A stretch of DNA of 64,000 nucleotides from Desmodus rotundus (GCF_022682495.2 NC_071389.1:107859951-107923950), one strand, 5' to 3'. Counted from the first letter of the stretch, positions 22,990 to 38,337 are shown. Notes: generated by a model from the sequence alone, not told the origin. Made by a program: numbers and translations.

Positions 22990-24450
22990 GAGATTTTGTT
23001 TGCTCTACACGATTTCTGGCGCTGTGCGATGCAACCATACCTCCAAGAAGATCCATAGCCCGGGGTCCGCCCGCAGAGCGCCTTTCTCACCTGGGCCTGA
23101 GATCCCAGGCACGGCGTGAGTGGTGGGGAACCCTTGCGAGATACTCCGAATCGCGGGACCCGCAGCTTCCGCAAATGCAAAGAGCGCCGGGGCCGTCAGG
23201 AAGCACAATCAGTGCCCCGTCTTTCGCAGCACGGGGTGGTGCTCCATGAACGTACACCCTGCCAAAGATTTGGGAAGGAATGGTGGGGACTGTGGCTTTC
23301 GGGAGTGGAGGTGTAGGCGGGCGCGCCCCTGGACTCCCCCGCTCGTTAAGCAAGCCCGCGGGTCCCGGGATCCTGGTGTGCACAGGCCCAGCGCCTTTCT
23401 TCCGCGGCCTGGAGAGCCTGCGGTGCGACTGTTTCCTACTTGAGAGGAGTGTGGTCAGCTTGAAGAGGGGAGGCGGTATGTCACCTCTGCAGTTCTGGGA
23501 CCTGGAGAAAAAACGAGATTTGCAGAAAGGGGCTCTTCCCAGGACCTGGCATGTTGGTTTTCCCGCCTCCTCCCTCCCTCCCGAGACTGGGCTCTGCGAG
23601 GGACTCTGGCTTCGAACTGCAAGCGCTCAGCGCCCGCGGCCCACAGCGCACGTCCCCTCGCCAGCTGGGCGAGGGTGGCTGCGCACAGCTGGGGACTCAC
23701 AGGTCGAGCCCCGTGTGAGTTGCCCTATGAGCCGTGGCCTGAGGGGTCGGGACAAAGTCCTCTGATTCTTGAGTGGGGCTCCCAGCCAGAGCTCCTTCCT
23801 CTTTCTTCTTCTCTTCGAGGTCCCTCTGGACAGCAGGGCTTCGCTCTCCGCTGCCTCCGCGGTCTCCCTGGAAGGCTGGCCTCCATCGGCTGCACCACGT
23901 CCCCTCCACCAGCCCTACCCTGCCCACTACGCGGGGCCACGTAATAAACTCTGCAAAGACATCACCTCATTTCATCCTCGTCATGAGCCCATTTTGTGGA
24001 AGAGAAAACGAGAGAATTAAGTGCTACACGTAGGTAAAGAGCCTGACATTCAAGTCTAAGGTGGCAGGCCCGCCTTTCTTCTCCGAGAAAGCACCAGCAG
24101 CCGAGTGCGCCTTTAGAGAATCTTAGCAGCGCGGCCCGGCCTTGTGCTGTTGAGGCCAGGCGCCTGGTCCTAGTCAGCACCCACTCCTTCCCACCGCGCC
24201 CTCCCAGCCTCGGGCGACAGACCGCGTCTCCTCCGCAGAGGAGGGAACGCTGGAATACACAGGGAAAGGCAGCGGGCACGCCAACCCCGCCTGGCCGGCG
24301 CTCGGGGGCATGTTGGGACCGGAGCCCCAGAGAGGGGAGAGGCCTTGGTGTGGAGTCCCTGAAGCTTCTTTGGCCCCCATTCCTCCCCAGAACAAGTCTG
24401 GTCTCCTCTGCCAACTGCCACAGAGCCCCAGCGGCCCTCCCCGCTGCTCA
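22990..24450. other. CpG-rich block downstream of PDX1, no gene identified
   Basis: Dense CG dinucleotides (for example CCGAATCGCGGGACCCGCAG near 23145-23165) over about 1.45 kb, beginning 1.3 kb beyond the inferred PDX1 poly(A) site and interrupted by a degraded MIR near 23.94 kb. Several frames stay open for 70-160 codons on both strands, as GC-rich DNA does by chance, and none shows a known domain. It may be an orphan CpG island: an enhancer or the promoter of a noncoding RNA. Confidence 0.6.
23935..24062 (+). repeat. MIR-like remnant within the CpG-rich block
   Basis: CATCACCTCATTTCATCCTC, then GGAAGAGAAAACGAGAGA. Diverged. Confidence 0.5.
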
Positions 24451-24719
24451 GCAGCCGCTTCTCTTGTGTAAGAGGCAGACAGTATCTTACCTGCCGAAGG
24501 TCGCTGTGGGAAATCTAAGGAGGTTCTTTAGGAGCAAGTGCGCTGTAAAGATCAGTGGTTACATGAACTAGAGCCATATCAATAGCGACAGCGTGGGGAT
24601 TTGTCAAAGGAGAGGGCTGCTCAGGTGTCAGAAGACACCCCTCCCCAATCTCTGCAGCAGCAGCTCCCCCGCATTTCTGAAAATAAGGATGGTCCCTCAA
24701 CAGTAGTGATGTTGTGGAG

Positions 24720-24860
24720 GGATAACTGCTTTCTAGACCCTGAGTCAAGCACGTTATCTTGTTTAAATCTCCACACCGTATAATTCACCTCCACTTCACA
24801 GATAGGAAACTGAGGCAGGGAAATTGAATAATTCTATCAGGGTCATGGGCCAGTATTAGA
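24720..24860 (+). repeat. MIR SINE remnant
   Basis: AAATCTCCACACCGTATAAT, then ACAGATAGGAAACTGAGGCA. Confidence 0.7.
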
Positions 24861-25734
24861 GGGACCTATGGTGGTAAGGCACATACCCTGCACTCCCGAG
24901 CCCAGGTGGGGGAGGAGTGTGAAGAAGCTGCAGGGTGAGCGCTGCTCCCTGTGACCCATTTCACTGATGAGAAGGTTCCCTTTTCTGATCCACCTAATTT
25001 CTTTTCCTCCAAGGGGCGAATGATTCTATTTCTCTCAAAAACAAAAACAAAAAGCAAAACGCAAAAACCAACAACTAAACAAAAACAAGTCCTGCGTCTC
25101 TTTGCAACACAGGATACTAGCAGTCACTCCTGGGAGGCAGCTGATAGTCCCCCAGGCAGGAGGGCAGTGCAGGTGTATTCCAGCACACAACTGGGCTAAG
25201 ATGCTGACGGATGCCAGGAGGAACAGGGAGCACCAGGAATTGGAAGCCCACTGAGTAGGGGCCTGTTTGTCCCTAGCACAAGACACTCTGGACCTGGGGA
25301 CCCTGGGGCATGGACTCATCCAAAGCAACACTCCTTTGGGTGAGCCAAAGAAAAAAGCCTCTCCCAGACCACCTCTTGGGGAAGAAAGAGGAGACTCAGC
25401 CACGGCCCTGGCCGACTTCGAGGTTCCCTGAGTCTCCGGCCGGTTCAGACCTGCTCAGCTGCAATCCCACCCCAATGCCTCAGGGCTATTTTACTGACGA
25501 AATCCATCTTGAGAAGTGGCTCAAGTTAAAAATGAAACAAAACAAAACTGAGAATCCGCATACTATTACGTTACCCCAGTCCGAAACCCAAATGTATGTT
25601 TCTTAATTATGGGATCTTCTCTAGTTAGTATGGAAAAGATAAATGCTGCTTTGATTTGTAAAATGAACTGGAATCATTGCGCTGCGACAGAGGCAAAGGG
25701 TGGATACAAAACGAAGGAATCAGTTTTCACCTCT
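24861..25734. other. Intergenic, between the CpG-rich block and the PDX1 3' end
   Basis: Unique sequence with an A-rich CAAAAACAAAAAGC run near 25038. No gene seen. Confidence 0.5.
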
Positions 25735-26809
25735 TTCCGTGTTATCTGTATTTATTAAACATTTTCCACAAACATAACCTGCATTCAAACCAAAATTGAC
25801 CTGGAAACCAGACCTGTGTGTAAAAGAACTGTTAGGTAATTTCACAACTTTAAATAAAAATAACCAGGTTCTCATCTCCTCAAACACATGTGTTTTTATC
25901 ATTCCTAAAGATGTGGAAATCATACTGGTTCTGAGACAAGATTCCGACGTGGGTCGGGAGACCCTGCTTGCCTTCCACACAGCCTCTCTGCCCTGAGACC
26001 AGGAACTCAATCCACGTCCTTAATAGAAAGTTCACTCGAGTCCATCTTTCTTCCCCAAGCCCCTTGGCCCAGCCCCATCTCTCCTGCTCTCTCTGGAAAC
26101 GTCTGACGGAGGGGTATACAGGGACTCTCTCCCTGCTCCTGCACACCAGCCCTGCTACTGCCCAGCTTCCCTTGTAACACCTCTTCTTCCGAGTGAAGAG
26201 GTGCAGGGTGAAGTAAGGATGTGTTCTGGGGAAGTATGTTGCTGCGCTAAATGGATTTTAAAAGAAAGGAGGATGAGGAGGGGGAAAGAAATTATCCAAG
26301 TCCAAGGGCATCCATTTCGCTGGATCTTTGAAACCTCTGATATTTCCTTATAATTATTTCTAAATGTTAAGGCAGAAGCCTGAATCAAAATGGCTCTGTT
26401 TCTGGGCACATACAGGCACTCCATTTAGCTGGATTGCCATGTTTGGGAGAAAGCTCCAATTAGTACAGTTGTTGTTGTCTTTTGAAGAGTTGGTTTCTCT
26501 AAAGACGTCCCTGGTTCTGGAGTGCTGGGACCTGCACTAGTGGCAGACGCGGTCGATCCAACAAGCTCACCCGAAGAAGACTCAGATCTACAGAAAGGGT
26601 CCCTTCTGGAAGGTCAACCAGCGTTTCCCCATCGGCCCCAGTTGGCACAGGCACCTGAGAGCGCCGCCTCTCCCCTCCCACCTGGGGTGGGCGCTGCAGT
26701 ACCTGCCCCATCAAAAGGCCAGGGCTGGTGGTCCACACCTGGGGTCCTAGGCCCGCTTCCCCTCGTCTGTGAGTGGTCAAAGCCTCTGGCAGGGAGGAGC
26801 CCCTCCCTC
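25735..26809 (-). other. PDX1: PDX1 3'UTR (inferred extent)
   Basis: The stop is followed on the minus strand by about 1.05 kb without another recognisable gene or transposon. The end is set by the AATAAA at 25756-25751. No other consensus AATAAA was noticed on this strand between the stop and that point. The human 3'UTR is longer as I recall, so a more distal site is possible. Confidence 0.5.
25751..25756 (-). terminator. PDX1: Candidate PDX1 poly(A) signal AATAAA
   Basis: TTTATT on the plus strand (AATAAA on the minus strand), in the context GTTTAATAAATAC, about 1.05 kb after the PDX1 stop. Cleavage would be expected 10-30 bases further, near 25730-25740. Confidence 0.5.
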
Positions 26810-31214
<4,405 letters not shown>

Positions 31215-31301
31215 GCTGCCGCCGGCGTTTGGGAGCCCGGAGTTGGGAGCTGGAGCCGGTAACTCGGAGCGGTGCTGCCCTGGCACTCCCGGCGCCACGC
31301 C
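31215..31301 (-). other. PDX1: PDX1 5'UTR and inferred transcription start
   Basis: The minus strand reads GTGGCGCCGGGAGTG at about 31298-31284, which resembles the 5' end of human PDX1 mRNA as I recall it. A start near 31300 also puts the CACGTG box about 100 bp upstream, as described for the rat gene. The exact start base is inferred. No ATG lies between here and the called start in the same frame. Confidence 0.55.
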
Positions 31302-31395
31302 CGTTCGCTTTGACAGCTTCGCTGTGCGCGCAGAGGGAACCCGCGGCGGGCGCGGACCGCGGGCCGCCCGCCCAGCGATAGGCCCGGCTGTGACC

Positions 31396-31401
31396 CACGT
31401 G
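31396..31401 (-). promoter_or_regulatory. PDX1: Proximal E-box CACGTG of the PDX1 promoter
   Basis: A palindromic CACGTG sits about 100 bp upstream of the inferred transcription start. A USF-bound E-box at about -104 is established for the rodent PDX1 promoter. Sequence and position both fit, so homology is likely. Confidence 0.75.
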
Positions 31402-31416
31402 GCTCAGCGCGGGGCC

Positions 31417-31426
31417 ATTATTGGCC
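31417..31426 (-). promoter_or_regulatory. PDX1: CCAAT box within a near-palindrome in the PDX1 promoter
   Basis: The minus strand reads GGCCAATAATGGCC around 31413-31426, with CCAAT at 31424-31420, about 120 bp upstream of the inferred start. The mirrored GGCC ends make it nearly self-complementary. NF-Y or an AT-core factor could use it; that is inference. No TATA box is seen at the expected spacing. Confidence 0.5.
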
Positions 31427-31501
31427 GGACTGACTGCCTTAAGAAGCGAGGCCCAGGTCCCCGCGAGCGCCCGCGTCTGTTTCGATTTTCTCTCTCAGCA
31501 G

Positions 31502-33179
31502 AGCTTACTGCACACACCAGTACGCGCGGTTGGCAGAGCTCTCCAAAGTTGGGCGCGCATGAAAATCTTAGAGTTTCCATTCATTTATAGAAACAGTTTC
31601 ATCAGATTTTAAACGATCTATTGTGTGTTTGACAAATAATTTGTAAATGTACATATTGAGGTTGTACATTTAAACTTCTTTTTTAACTGCCAGGGAATGC
31701 GGTCCAAAAAGCTTGCAGACCTAGCTCTACAAGTCGGAAGCAGTTGGTTCCATTTCGTGTATGCACTTTGTACACAGACACCAAGGACACCCACGAGCTA
31801 ACACGCAGAGATCCAGCTTTTGTTGAATGTTTTTATCTGTGGCTGTGCTGCGGAACTTCTGGAGAGTAAACTGTAACTTCTGAGACATTCACGGTGTCTT
31901 TTTATTTTGAAAAAAATTATTAGGCATTACTAATTGTGATTTCGATAAACTGGGACTCGAATGGTTTCCTCATGTGGCAAGGGGGGAAAGAATCGGCTCT
32001 CCGCCGATCCGCCGCCGGCAGAGTCGGTCCGCTGGAGACGACTCCCTCGTTCGATTGAACGAAGGCAGGACGCAGGACGGGGAGAGGCAGGCAGTGTTTA
32101 CAACATAAACAAAAGTACTGCGTTTTTATGATAACGTCAGCCTTTGGCTTCCACCGGTTGGGTAACTTCTTGGCACTCTGGGTTCCTGACTTAAACAGAG
32201 ATACTTTTTTCCGACTCCATGGCGCGGACAGGCTACCTCCGGGTCTCAGTGGCTACCACCCACCCTCGGCCTGGGCTGGACCAACGCCGCCGACCACTTT
32301 GCCCTGGGCGTCCTGAGCGGCCTCGGACTGGCTCCTGTCGAAATGAACACATTCCTTAAACCGCAAGGTGCGGTTTTAGAAAAACTAGATACTTTTACAG
32401 AAAAGCCTAGACAAGGGGGAGCGTGAAGACCTAGGAATCAACAAGAGAAAAATCACTACGATTTGACTTTCCTAAAGTACAAGCTGCATCCAGCCCTTTA
32501 ACAGGTAGATTTTAATATTTTTTCTCCTAGTGGAAATATTTGAGTTTCCACGCGTACGGATTGATTGTACTAAGCGAAAAGCCAAGGTGGGATTTGACTT
32601 CTCTGCAGAATTCTGTTAGACACTTGTGCCGCCTCAGCGTAGGCGTGTAGGTGTGTGCTGAGTACGGACAGGTCCGCGCGAGTCTGGGAACACGCGCAGC
32701 TACCAGGAAGCCCGGTGGGTGGGGGGTGTCGGCGATTTCTTCAGGGAAAAGGGCCACCTGCGGTCCTGGGGGTGGGGGGCAGCGAGGGAGTGAAAGGCCA
32801 TGGGACCCGCGCACCTAATCTCTGTACCCTGGAGTCAATGAGTCTATTGTTCGCGGCGGTCGCAGAGAACCCGACACTATCACCCTGGCCGCGAGTGACC
32901 ACATCGATCAGGAGCGCAGGACTGTAGGGGTTGCCTGGCCGCGGCGTGTTGACCCTCGGAGATAATCTGCCAGGTCTCGGCGGGTTGACTAGGCGACGGG
33001 GTTATGAGCCTGTGGTGAATTCTGCTTGGGACAAAGATCGGCCACCTTTCCGCTCCTCTTCTTCCTCCTCCTACTCCTCCTCCCATCTCCTCCCCTCGCC
33101 AACACCCTGCTCTGGATTTGGTAGCCAGCCTCCCCACCCCCACCCCGCCCCCGCTGTCGGCCTCACCTGCCATGCTCGA
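31502..33179. other. PDX1 upstream region, unique sequence
   Basis: No transposon was recognised. An AT-rich stretch (31560-31690) holds several TTTAAA/TAATTT cores, followed by a CpG-rich patch at 31980-32080. Probably regulatory, judged only from position and lack of repeats. Confidence 0.4.
33057..33097 (+). repeat. (TCC)n-like tract 1.9 kb upstream of PDX1
   Basis: Interrupted TCC/TCT triplets, purine-rich on the PDX1 sense strand. Confidence 0.75.
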
Positions 33180-33300
33180 CCTAGAGTGTTTACTTTGCAC
33201 TTCTCGCTAATTGCACATTTCTGTAAATTGGTCTCCATTTCGATGCTTCATTTGCTCCCATTTAATATTTTTGCTCGGCCCTGCAGAAAGAAAACAGACG
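33180..33300. promoter_or_regulatory. PDX1: Candidate PDX1 upstream enhancer block (Area II/III position)
   Basis: About 2.0 kb upstream of the PDX1 ATG. It contains TGTTTAC (33187-33193, forkhead type), an adjoining ACTTTGCA (HNF4-like half site), TAATTGCA (33208 on, homeobox type) and CATTTAATATTT, all within 90 bases of otherwise GC-rich sequence. PDX1 is known to have conserved enhancer areas I-III between about -2.8 and -1.7 kb bound by FOXA2, HNF1A, PDX1 and others. The assignment rests on position and motifs, not an alignment. Confidence 0.5.
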
Positions 33301-33527
33301 TTCAGCAGAAAGCAAGCCCGCTCACCACGCTAGAGGGCAAAAACCCCGGGAACCCAGGCTGCGCAAGCACGCGGGGGAGGGGACAGGGTGCTGAAGGTGC
33401 GTGTTCCCGCTTTCGCAAGTAGCCTTAGCCGCTGCTTGCTACCTAAAGAAGTGATCCAGGAAGGTAAGGTCAAACAGCAATTTAGTATTATTTAGTGGAA
33501 CAAAGCTAACAGGGTTTTGGGATTGGC

Positions 33528-33606
33528 TAATTATATAGAATATAATATGATATATGATATGATGTGGTATAATGTAATCTATAATACATACTATATAATA
33601 TATGAC
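33528..33606. repeat. AT-rich low-complexity stretch
   Basis: Degenerate ATATGATAT-type repeats between the two candidate PDX1 enhancer blocks. Confidence 0.7.
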
Positions 33607-33639
33607 CTCACCCGGTAGAACCCTCCACTGAGAAAAATC

Positions 33640-33920
33640 GTGTGTCGTATTTCTTCTGTGGATGCAGCTCCTGGTGTCATAAAACCGCCAAGTCCATTAC
33701 AGGCGAAATGCGTTTCCGCTCCGCATCCCCGCCGACGCCCGCGCCGCTCTCGCCTCCCACAGGCCCGGAGCGTTACTGAGCCATTAGGCGAGAGCCTTCC
33801 CGAGCCATTTAACAGCAGCTCTTATGGATAAATAAACAAGAAAGGCTGTAAACCAATTATAGTGTGGACAGTGAAAAAGTCGTTTATTAGCAGGACGTCC
33901 TGATAGCCCTCGCTGATATT
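33640..33920. promoter_or_regulatory. PDX1: Candidate PDX1 upstream enhancer block (Area I position)
   Basis: About 2.4-2.7 kb upstream of the ATG. Motifs seen include ATAAATAAACA (33828-33838, forkhead type), CCATTAGG (33781 on) and CCAATTAT (33853 on), both homeobox type, and TTTATTAG near 33883. The block is unique sequence between a low-complexity AT stretch and plain sequence. Calling it Area I is inference from the known enhancer layout. Confidence 0.45.
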
Positions 33921-35439
33921 GCGGGTCCTCGTCTGCCCCCTCTCCCTTCTTCCCTTCCTGGACGCAGTTAGGGCCCTGGAGAACACCGGGTACCTTGTTC
34001 TTGCTTTTTCACAAGCATTCTAAGAATTGGGCTTGTTATTAAGAGTTTTTAAGCCATTGTATCCCATCGTAAAGGAAAAAAAAAATAGACGAACCACATT
34101 TAACTCAAATGATATGTTTTTAAGAAATTTAATTTATTAGAGCACATTTGTTTTTATAACTAATTTGGTCTTCAAAATACAAATTAAATTACATCCCGAG
34201 TTGAAACCCTGAAGCGGACGATGCGATGTATGGGGCGCGAGTGAGGCTGTCGTTGACTTTGAAGGCTGGCGCGCTAGCCTTCCCTTCAGCGAGCGCCTAG
34301 GCAGGCCGGTTTTGTTCCCCAGGGTGGACCATCCTTCCCCCCACTACCCTGGGGTTTCCTCAGAGCCTGGCACCCAGTCTGAGAAGCGCCAAGGAAAACC
34401 TCTCTCGTGTAGGAAAAAGGACCTCAGATTTTGAATAAAAGGCCCTCCATCTACTAATAGGGCAAAACAATCTGGCAAAAATGAGCGGAGAGTGGGAATT
34501 ATTTTCCAGAAAATTCAGCCCCTCCCCTACCAATTGTGTATATAAATGCACACTAAAAATCTCATTTAGGTGGGCACTTGATTTGTTCTCTGCCTCACTG
34601 GCTTTCTCTAGCAAAAGAGCAGAGCAGAGCAGGGGCTGCTCCCTTGTCTGCCTCAGTTCTGTGCCTTTCACTTGGTCCACTCAGTGCTGCTTCCCAGAAG
34701 TGGGACCCTTAGCCCACCAGCCTTTGCCTTCTTTTTGTTTAATTCTCCTACGGCTCTCAGTTTACTTTGCAGCTGAAAGGAAAGTGTGAAAGGAAGTAGA
34801 GACTCCTAAGGCTCCGCGCCTGTCCCGCCTCTGGCATAACTATTGCCTACCCTTGCAGCTCGGGACCCTTCCTTCCGCCGGCTCTCACCCAGACTCCACC
34901 ACCTAGAAACCCCAGCCCTCGTCATTTCCCTTCTGGCCTTAGTCCTGGGTAACCACCTCCTAGCTTCCAACCAAATTCCCTTCTTTGCCTTCCACCTTCC
35001 TTCATCACGCGTTCCTGTGACTAATCCTTTGTTCTCCTGGGAACGTTTTCTTACCTTCAGGTTCCTGCTCAAGCCCAAAGATGACCCACACTTCCCTGTC
35101 ACTCCAGCCACCTTTCTAAACCATCCTGCTTTTCACAGGGTTTTAATTGGAAGGACAAATAATTTCAGTAACAGTTTTGATGAAACACCTGTTCAGCCTT
35201 TTCTGTGTGTCTGCTTGCAATCTCTGAGGGACAGATACCCAGTAGTAAAAATATGTTTTGACTTTGGTGGGCGATAGGAAGCTCTTGGGAGCTGCATACC
35301 CCTCTCTTCCAAATCTCCCTCTGCCCTGCACAAGCTGTGTGTCCCCTAGCAAGTTACATAAGTCCACTAAGCCTCCCTGTCCTTATTTGTAAAGTGGATG
35401 ATATGCTGCCCATAAGGTAGATTCACTGCGCACGGTGAT
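33921..35439. other. PDX1 far-upstream region, unique sequence
   Basis: An AT-rich homeobox-motif patch (TTTAATTTATTAG, AACTAATTTGG, AAATTAAATTAC) at 34125-34195, then unique sequence with the promoter-like cluster at 34521. No gene seen. Confidence 0.4.
34521..34550 (+). promoter_or_regulatory. Weak promoter-like motif cluster (CACC, CCAAT, TATA)
   Basis: CCCCTCCCCTACCAATTGTG runs into TATATAAA at 34539-34546. The CCAAT and TATA boxes are only a few bases apart, tighter than usual. It faces away from PDX1 on the opposite strand and could start an antisense or divergent RNA. No downstream gene was recognised, so this is a low-confidence pointer. Confidence 0.2.
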
Positions 35440-35650
35440 AAGAGCACACACATGGAGCCAGGCTTTGTTTCAAGCATTTTACCTCTGTTAATCCTCATTA
35501 AAATGCCATTAGGCAGATGCTCTTATTCTCACTCTGCTGTGGGGAAACTAAGGCATCGAGATGTAACTGGTCCAGGATCCCACAGCTAGTAAGTGGCAGG
35601 GCCTAGATCCCAGAGGAGGTTTTCTCTTGGATATGACACTGTACTATCTT
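35440..35650 (+). repeat. MIR SINE remnant
   Basis: TTAATCCTCATTAAAATGCC, GGGGAAACTAAGGCATCGAG and CCACAGCTAGTAAGTGGCAG. Confidence 0.85.
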
Positions 35651-36789
35651 GCCTATGTGGTAGGTACTGAAGATATATTTTTAAAATTGTTTTTGTGAGA
35701 AGTCCCTGAGACAAAATACTTAATGTTCCTGGCACTCCGTAGGCAGTCAATAAATAAATGGTCATCTCTTTCTTTCTTCCCTAGCATTGCTTTTTATGCA
35801 TCTACAAGCATCCAAAAGAATGGCAGAGCTGTTAACAAAAGCTCATGTCTAAAGATATTCCCAGACAGGCAGACCTGAAAGGTATGTTCAGGAACACTGG
35901 GAGAAAGCACTGGGTGGCTATATTCCTGTATTTTAGGGGAATATGCTCCAAAGTGCTTAAAGGGGAGGTGGGGGTGGGGAGAGAGCTGGATAGGGCTCTC
36001 TCAAGACGGCTCTCCACACCCCACAGAGAAACAGGCGCAGGGATTTCTTCTTTCTACATCCAGGGAAGTCTGATAATAAGGATTGAAGGGCGAACTAATC
36101 ATATCCCTACTGGGATGAGTTTCCTACTAGATGTGGAATCCAGCATCTGAGCCCTGTCTTAATAGCCAAAGTCCACTTCCACTGCATTGTCTGTGGTTCT
36201 TCCATTCCCCAGGCCGAAGGCGAAGGTATTGTCATAAACTCAGAGGAAACCCCCAAACAGCTCAGGAGAGGAGGGAGGGATTCTAGTGTCTGGGTTGGAG
36301 CAGGGCTGGGATCCTTTCCATTCCTGCTTTCTCTAGGTTGAGAAGGTGGTCGTGTGCAACCCTGGCTTTCCTTGTGAAGATGTAGAAACACCTTCATCAA
36401 AGTGATACCTCTGTGTGTCACCAAAACTAAGACACATACAAAAGTGTTAAAATAAAAAATCTGTGGGGATTAAAGTGGGAGAGTCAGCTCCAAACTCAGA
36501 ATGGTAGCCCTGAAGGCCCTCTCTTTGGGGTCCTGAGGGTAGATCCATTCCCTTTCTTGCAGAGAATTAAGTAAAGGCTCCTTGTTTGGTTGTGGTGTCA
36601 ACTTCACTGAATTTTCCTATTCGCAATGCTTCCTACGGCAGAGGTCTTCTATCAGTGTACTGCTGTGCTGAGAGAAACTGAATTTGAATATATTTATTTT
36701 GTGCATTTTTTCCAATTACAATTTACAACACATTTACATTTATAAGCAAGTTTCACAAAGGTACAAACCCCGACTCATTGATGAAATAA
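35651..36789. other. Intergenic, nothing recognised
   Basis: No coding, RNA or transposon signal beyond short simple runs. Confidence 0.45.
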
Positions 36790-37060
36790 CCTGGAGCCGT
36801 GTTTCTGGCGGTGTGATTGTTGAACCATGTGCATCAGAATCACTGGGACCCGAGTGGTGGACATTATATGGTATAGACAAACTTGGAATTATAATGTTGT
36901 ATATCTGAAATATACATAATTTTATATGCCAATTTTACCACAAGAAAAAAAAATCACTGGTGTGTTTATAAAATGCAAATTCCTGAGCCTAATCCCATAC
37001 CTACTGAATAACCATATCTGGGGTGTGATGGGACCTGGGAATATGCATTTCCAAAAAACC
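36790..37060 (+). mobile_element. MER5A-like hAT remnant split by a short L1 tail
   Basis: Left part: GTGCATCAGAATCACTGG. Right part: AATGCAAATTCCTGAGCCTA, then GGGAATATGCATTTCC, the order seen in MER5A. A 104-bp L1 3' tail lies between the two AATCACTGG copies. Confidence 0.7.
36847..36950 (+). mobile_element. Very short L1 3' insertion with 9-bp target duplication
   Basis: L1 3' terminal text (ATGTTGTATATCTGAAATAT) ends in an A-run at 36943-36950. AATCACTGG at 36838-36846 is repeated at 36951-36959, a clean target duplication inside the MER5A-like element. Confidence 0.75.
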
Positions 37061-37073
37061 CAAGGTCATTCTT

Positions 37074-37292
37074 TATTTAAAAAGATTTATTTATTTTGAA
37101 AGAGAAGGGGAGGGAGGGGGAAAGAGAGGGAGAAAAACATTGGTGTGCAAGGGAAACATCGATTCATTGCCTCTCGCATGCCCCTGACCAGGGACGTGCA
37201 ACCCAGGCATGTACCCTGACCAGGAATCAAACCAGTGGCCTTTTGCTTTGCAAGATGATGCCCAACCCACTAAGCCCCACCAGTCAGGGCCC
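37074..37292 (-). mobile_element. Ves SINE with target duplication
   Basis: AAGGTCATTCTT (37062-37073) against AAGATCATTCTT (37293-37304) is a 12-bp duplication with one mismatch. Tail at left, head CCCCACCAGTCAGGGC at right. First Ves copy after the 22-kb desert. Confidence 0.92.
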
Positions 37293-37904
37293 AAGATCAT
37301 TCTTATGCACACTACAAATTGAGAATAACAACAACAACAAGAAATATAAACATTTAAACTCTAATTTATTTGGCATACGGAGACTCATATTCTTAAAGGA
37401 CAAACATGAAGCATGGGCATCAGATAAAAATATATTTCCATGTCATAGAAATATGAGGTTTCTGTGACATTTAAATGAGGACATCAATGGAAAAATGCTT
37501 AAGGCAGTGCAGAAAACATGTTAATTTTTTCTCTTTTTACCAATTTCCCACTCCCTCCCATTTGGCAATCATCACCTTGCTCTCTGTAGGTAAAGGTCTG
37601 TTTCTGTTTTGTCTTGTATGTGTGTTTTTTTAGATTCCACATATGAGTGAAATCATATGGCATTAGTCTTTCTCTGTCTGACTTAATTCACTTAGCATAA
37701 TATTCTCTAGGTCCATCCTTGTTGCAAATGATAACATTTCATTCTTTTTTATTGTTGAGTAATATCCCCTTTGTATATATGTATCCCATTTTCTTTACCC
37801 ATTTATCTATTGATAGACACCTAGGTTGCTTCTGTATCTTGGCTATTGTGGATAACGCTTCAATAAACAAGGATGCATATATCTTTTCAAATTAGTTATT
37901 TTTA

Positions 37905-38150
37905 AATATCCTCACCTGAGGATGTATTTATTGATTTTCAGAGAGAGACAGAAACAGACAGACAGACAGGGAGAGAGAGAGAGAAAAACAGACATTGATG
38001 TGAGAGACAAACATCAATTTATTGCCTCCTTTATACATTCCAACTGGGAACCGAACCCAAAACCTAGATAGGTACCCTGACTAGGGATAGAACCTGCAAC
38101 CTTTTTGGTGTATGGGAAAATGGGACAACAGAGCCACCCAGTCAGGGCTC
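37905..38150 (-). mobile_element. Ves-type SINE, older subfamily, within L1
   Basis: Begins ATCCTCACCTGAGGATGTAT, contains GACAGACAGACAGGGAGAGA, ends with GAGCCACCCAGTCAGGGCTC. Confidence 0.82.
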
Positions 38151-38337
38151 AAATTAGTGTTCTTCTTTTCTTTGGATAAACACTGCTACGTGGTATTGCT
38201 GGGTCATATAGCAGCTCTATTTTTAATTTTGTGAGAATCTTCATACCATTTCCCATAGCGGCTGCACCACTTTACAATCCCAACAATAATGCACAAGGGT
38301 TTCCTTTTCTCCACATCCTTGTCAGCATTTGCTATTT

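Noticed and set aside
23280..23765. 161-codon plus-strand frame in the CpG-rich block
   Set aside because: GC-rich DNA leaves frames open by chance; no domain or known protein similarity and no splice-linked continuation was seen. The same holds for the 150-codon minus frame at 24414-23962.
31215..31298. Possible 28-residue N-terminal extension of PDX1 starting at 31298
   Set aside because: The frame is open, but the codon at 31298-31296 is GTG, not ATG, and the position is near the inferred transcription start. The ATG at 31214 gives the conserved MNGEEQYY start.
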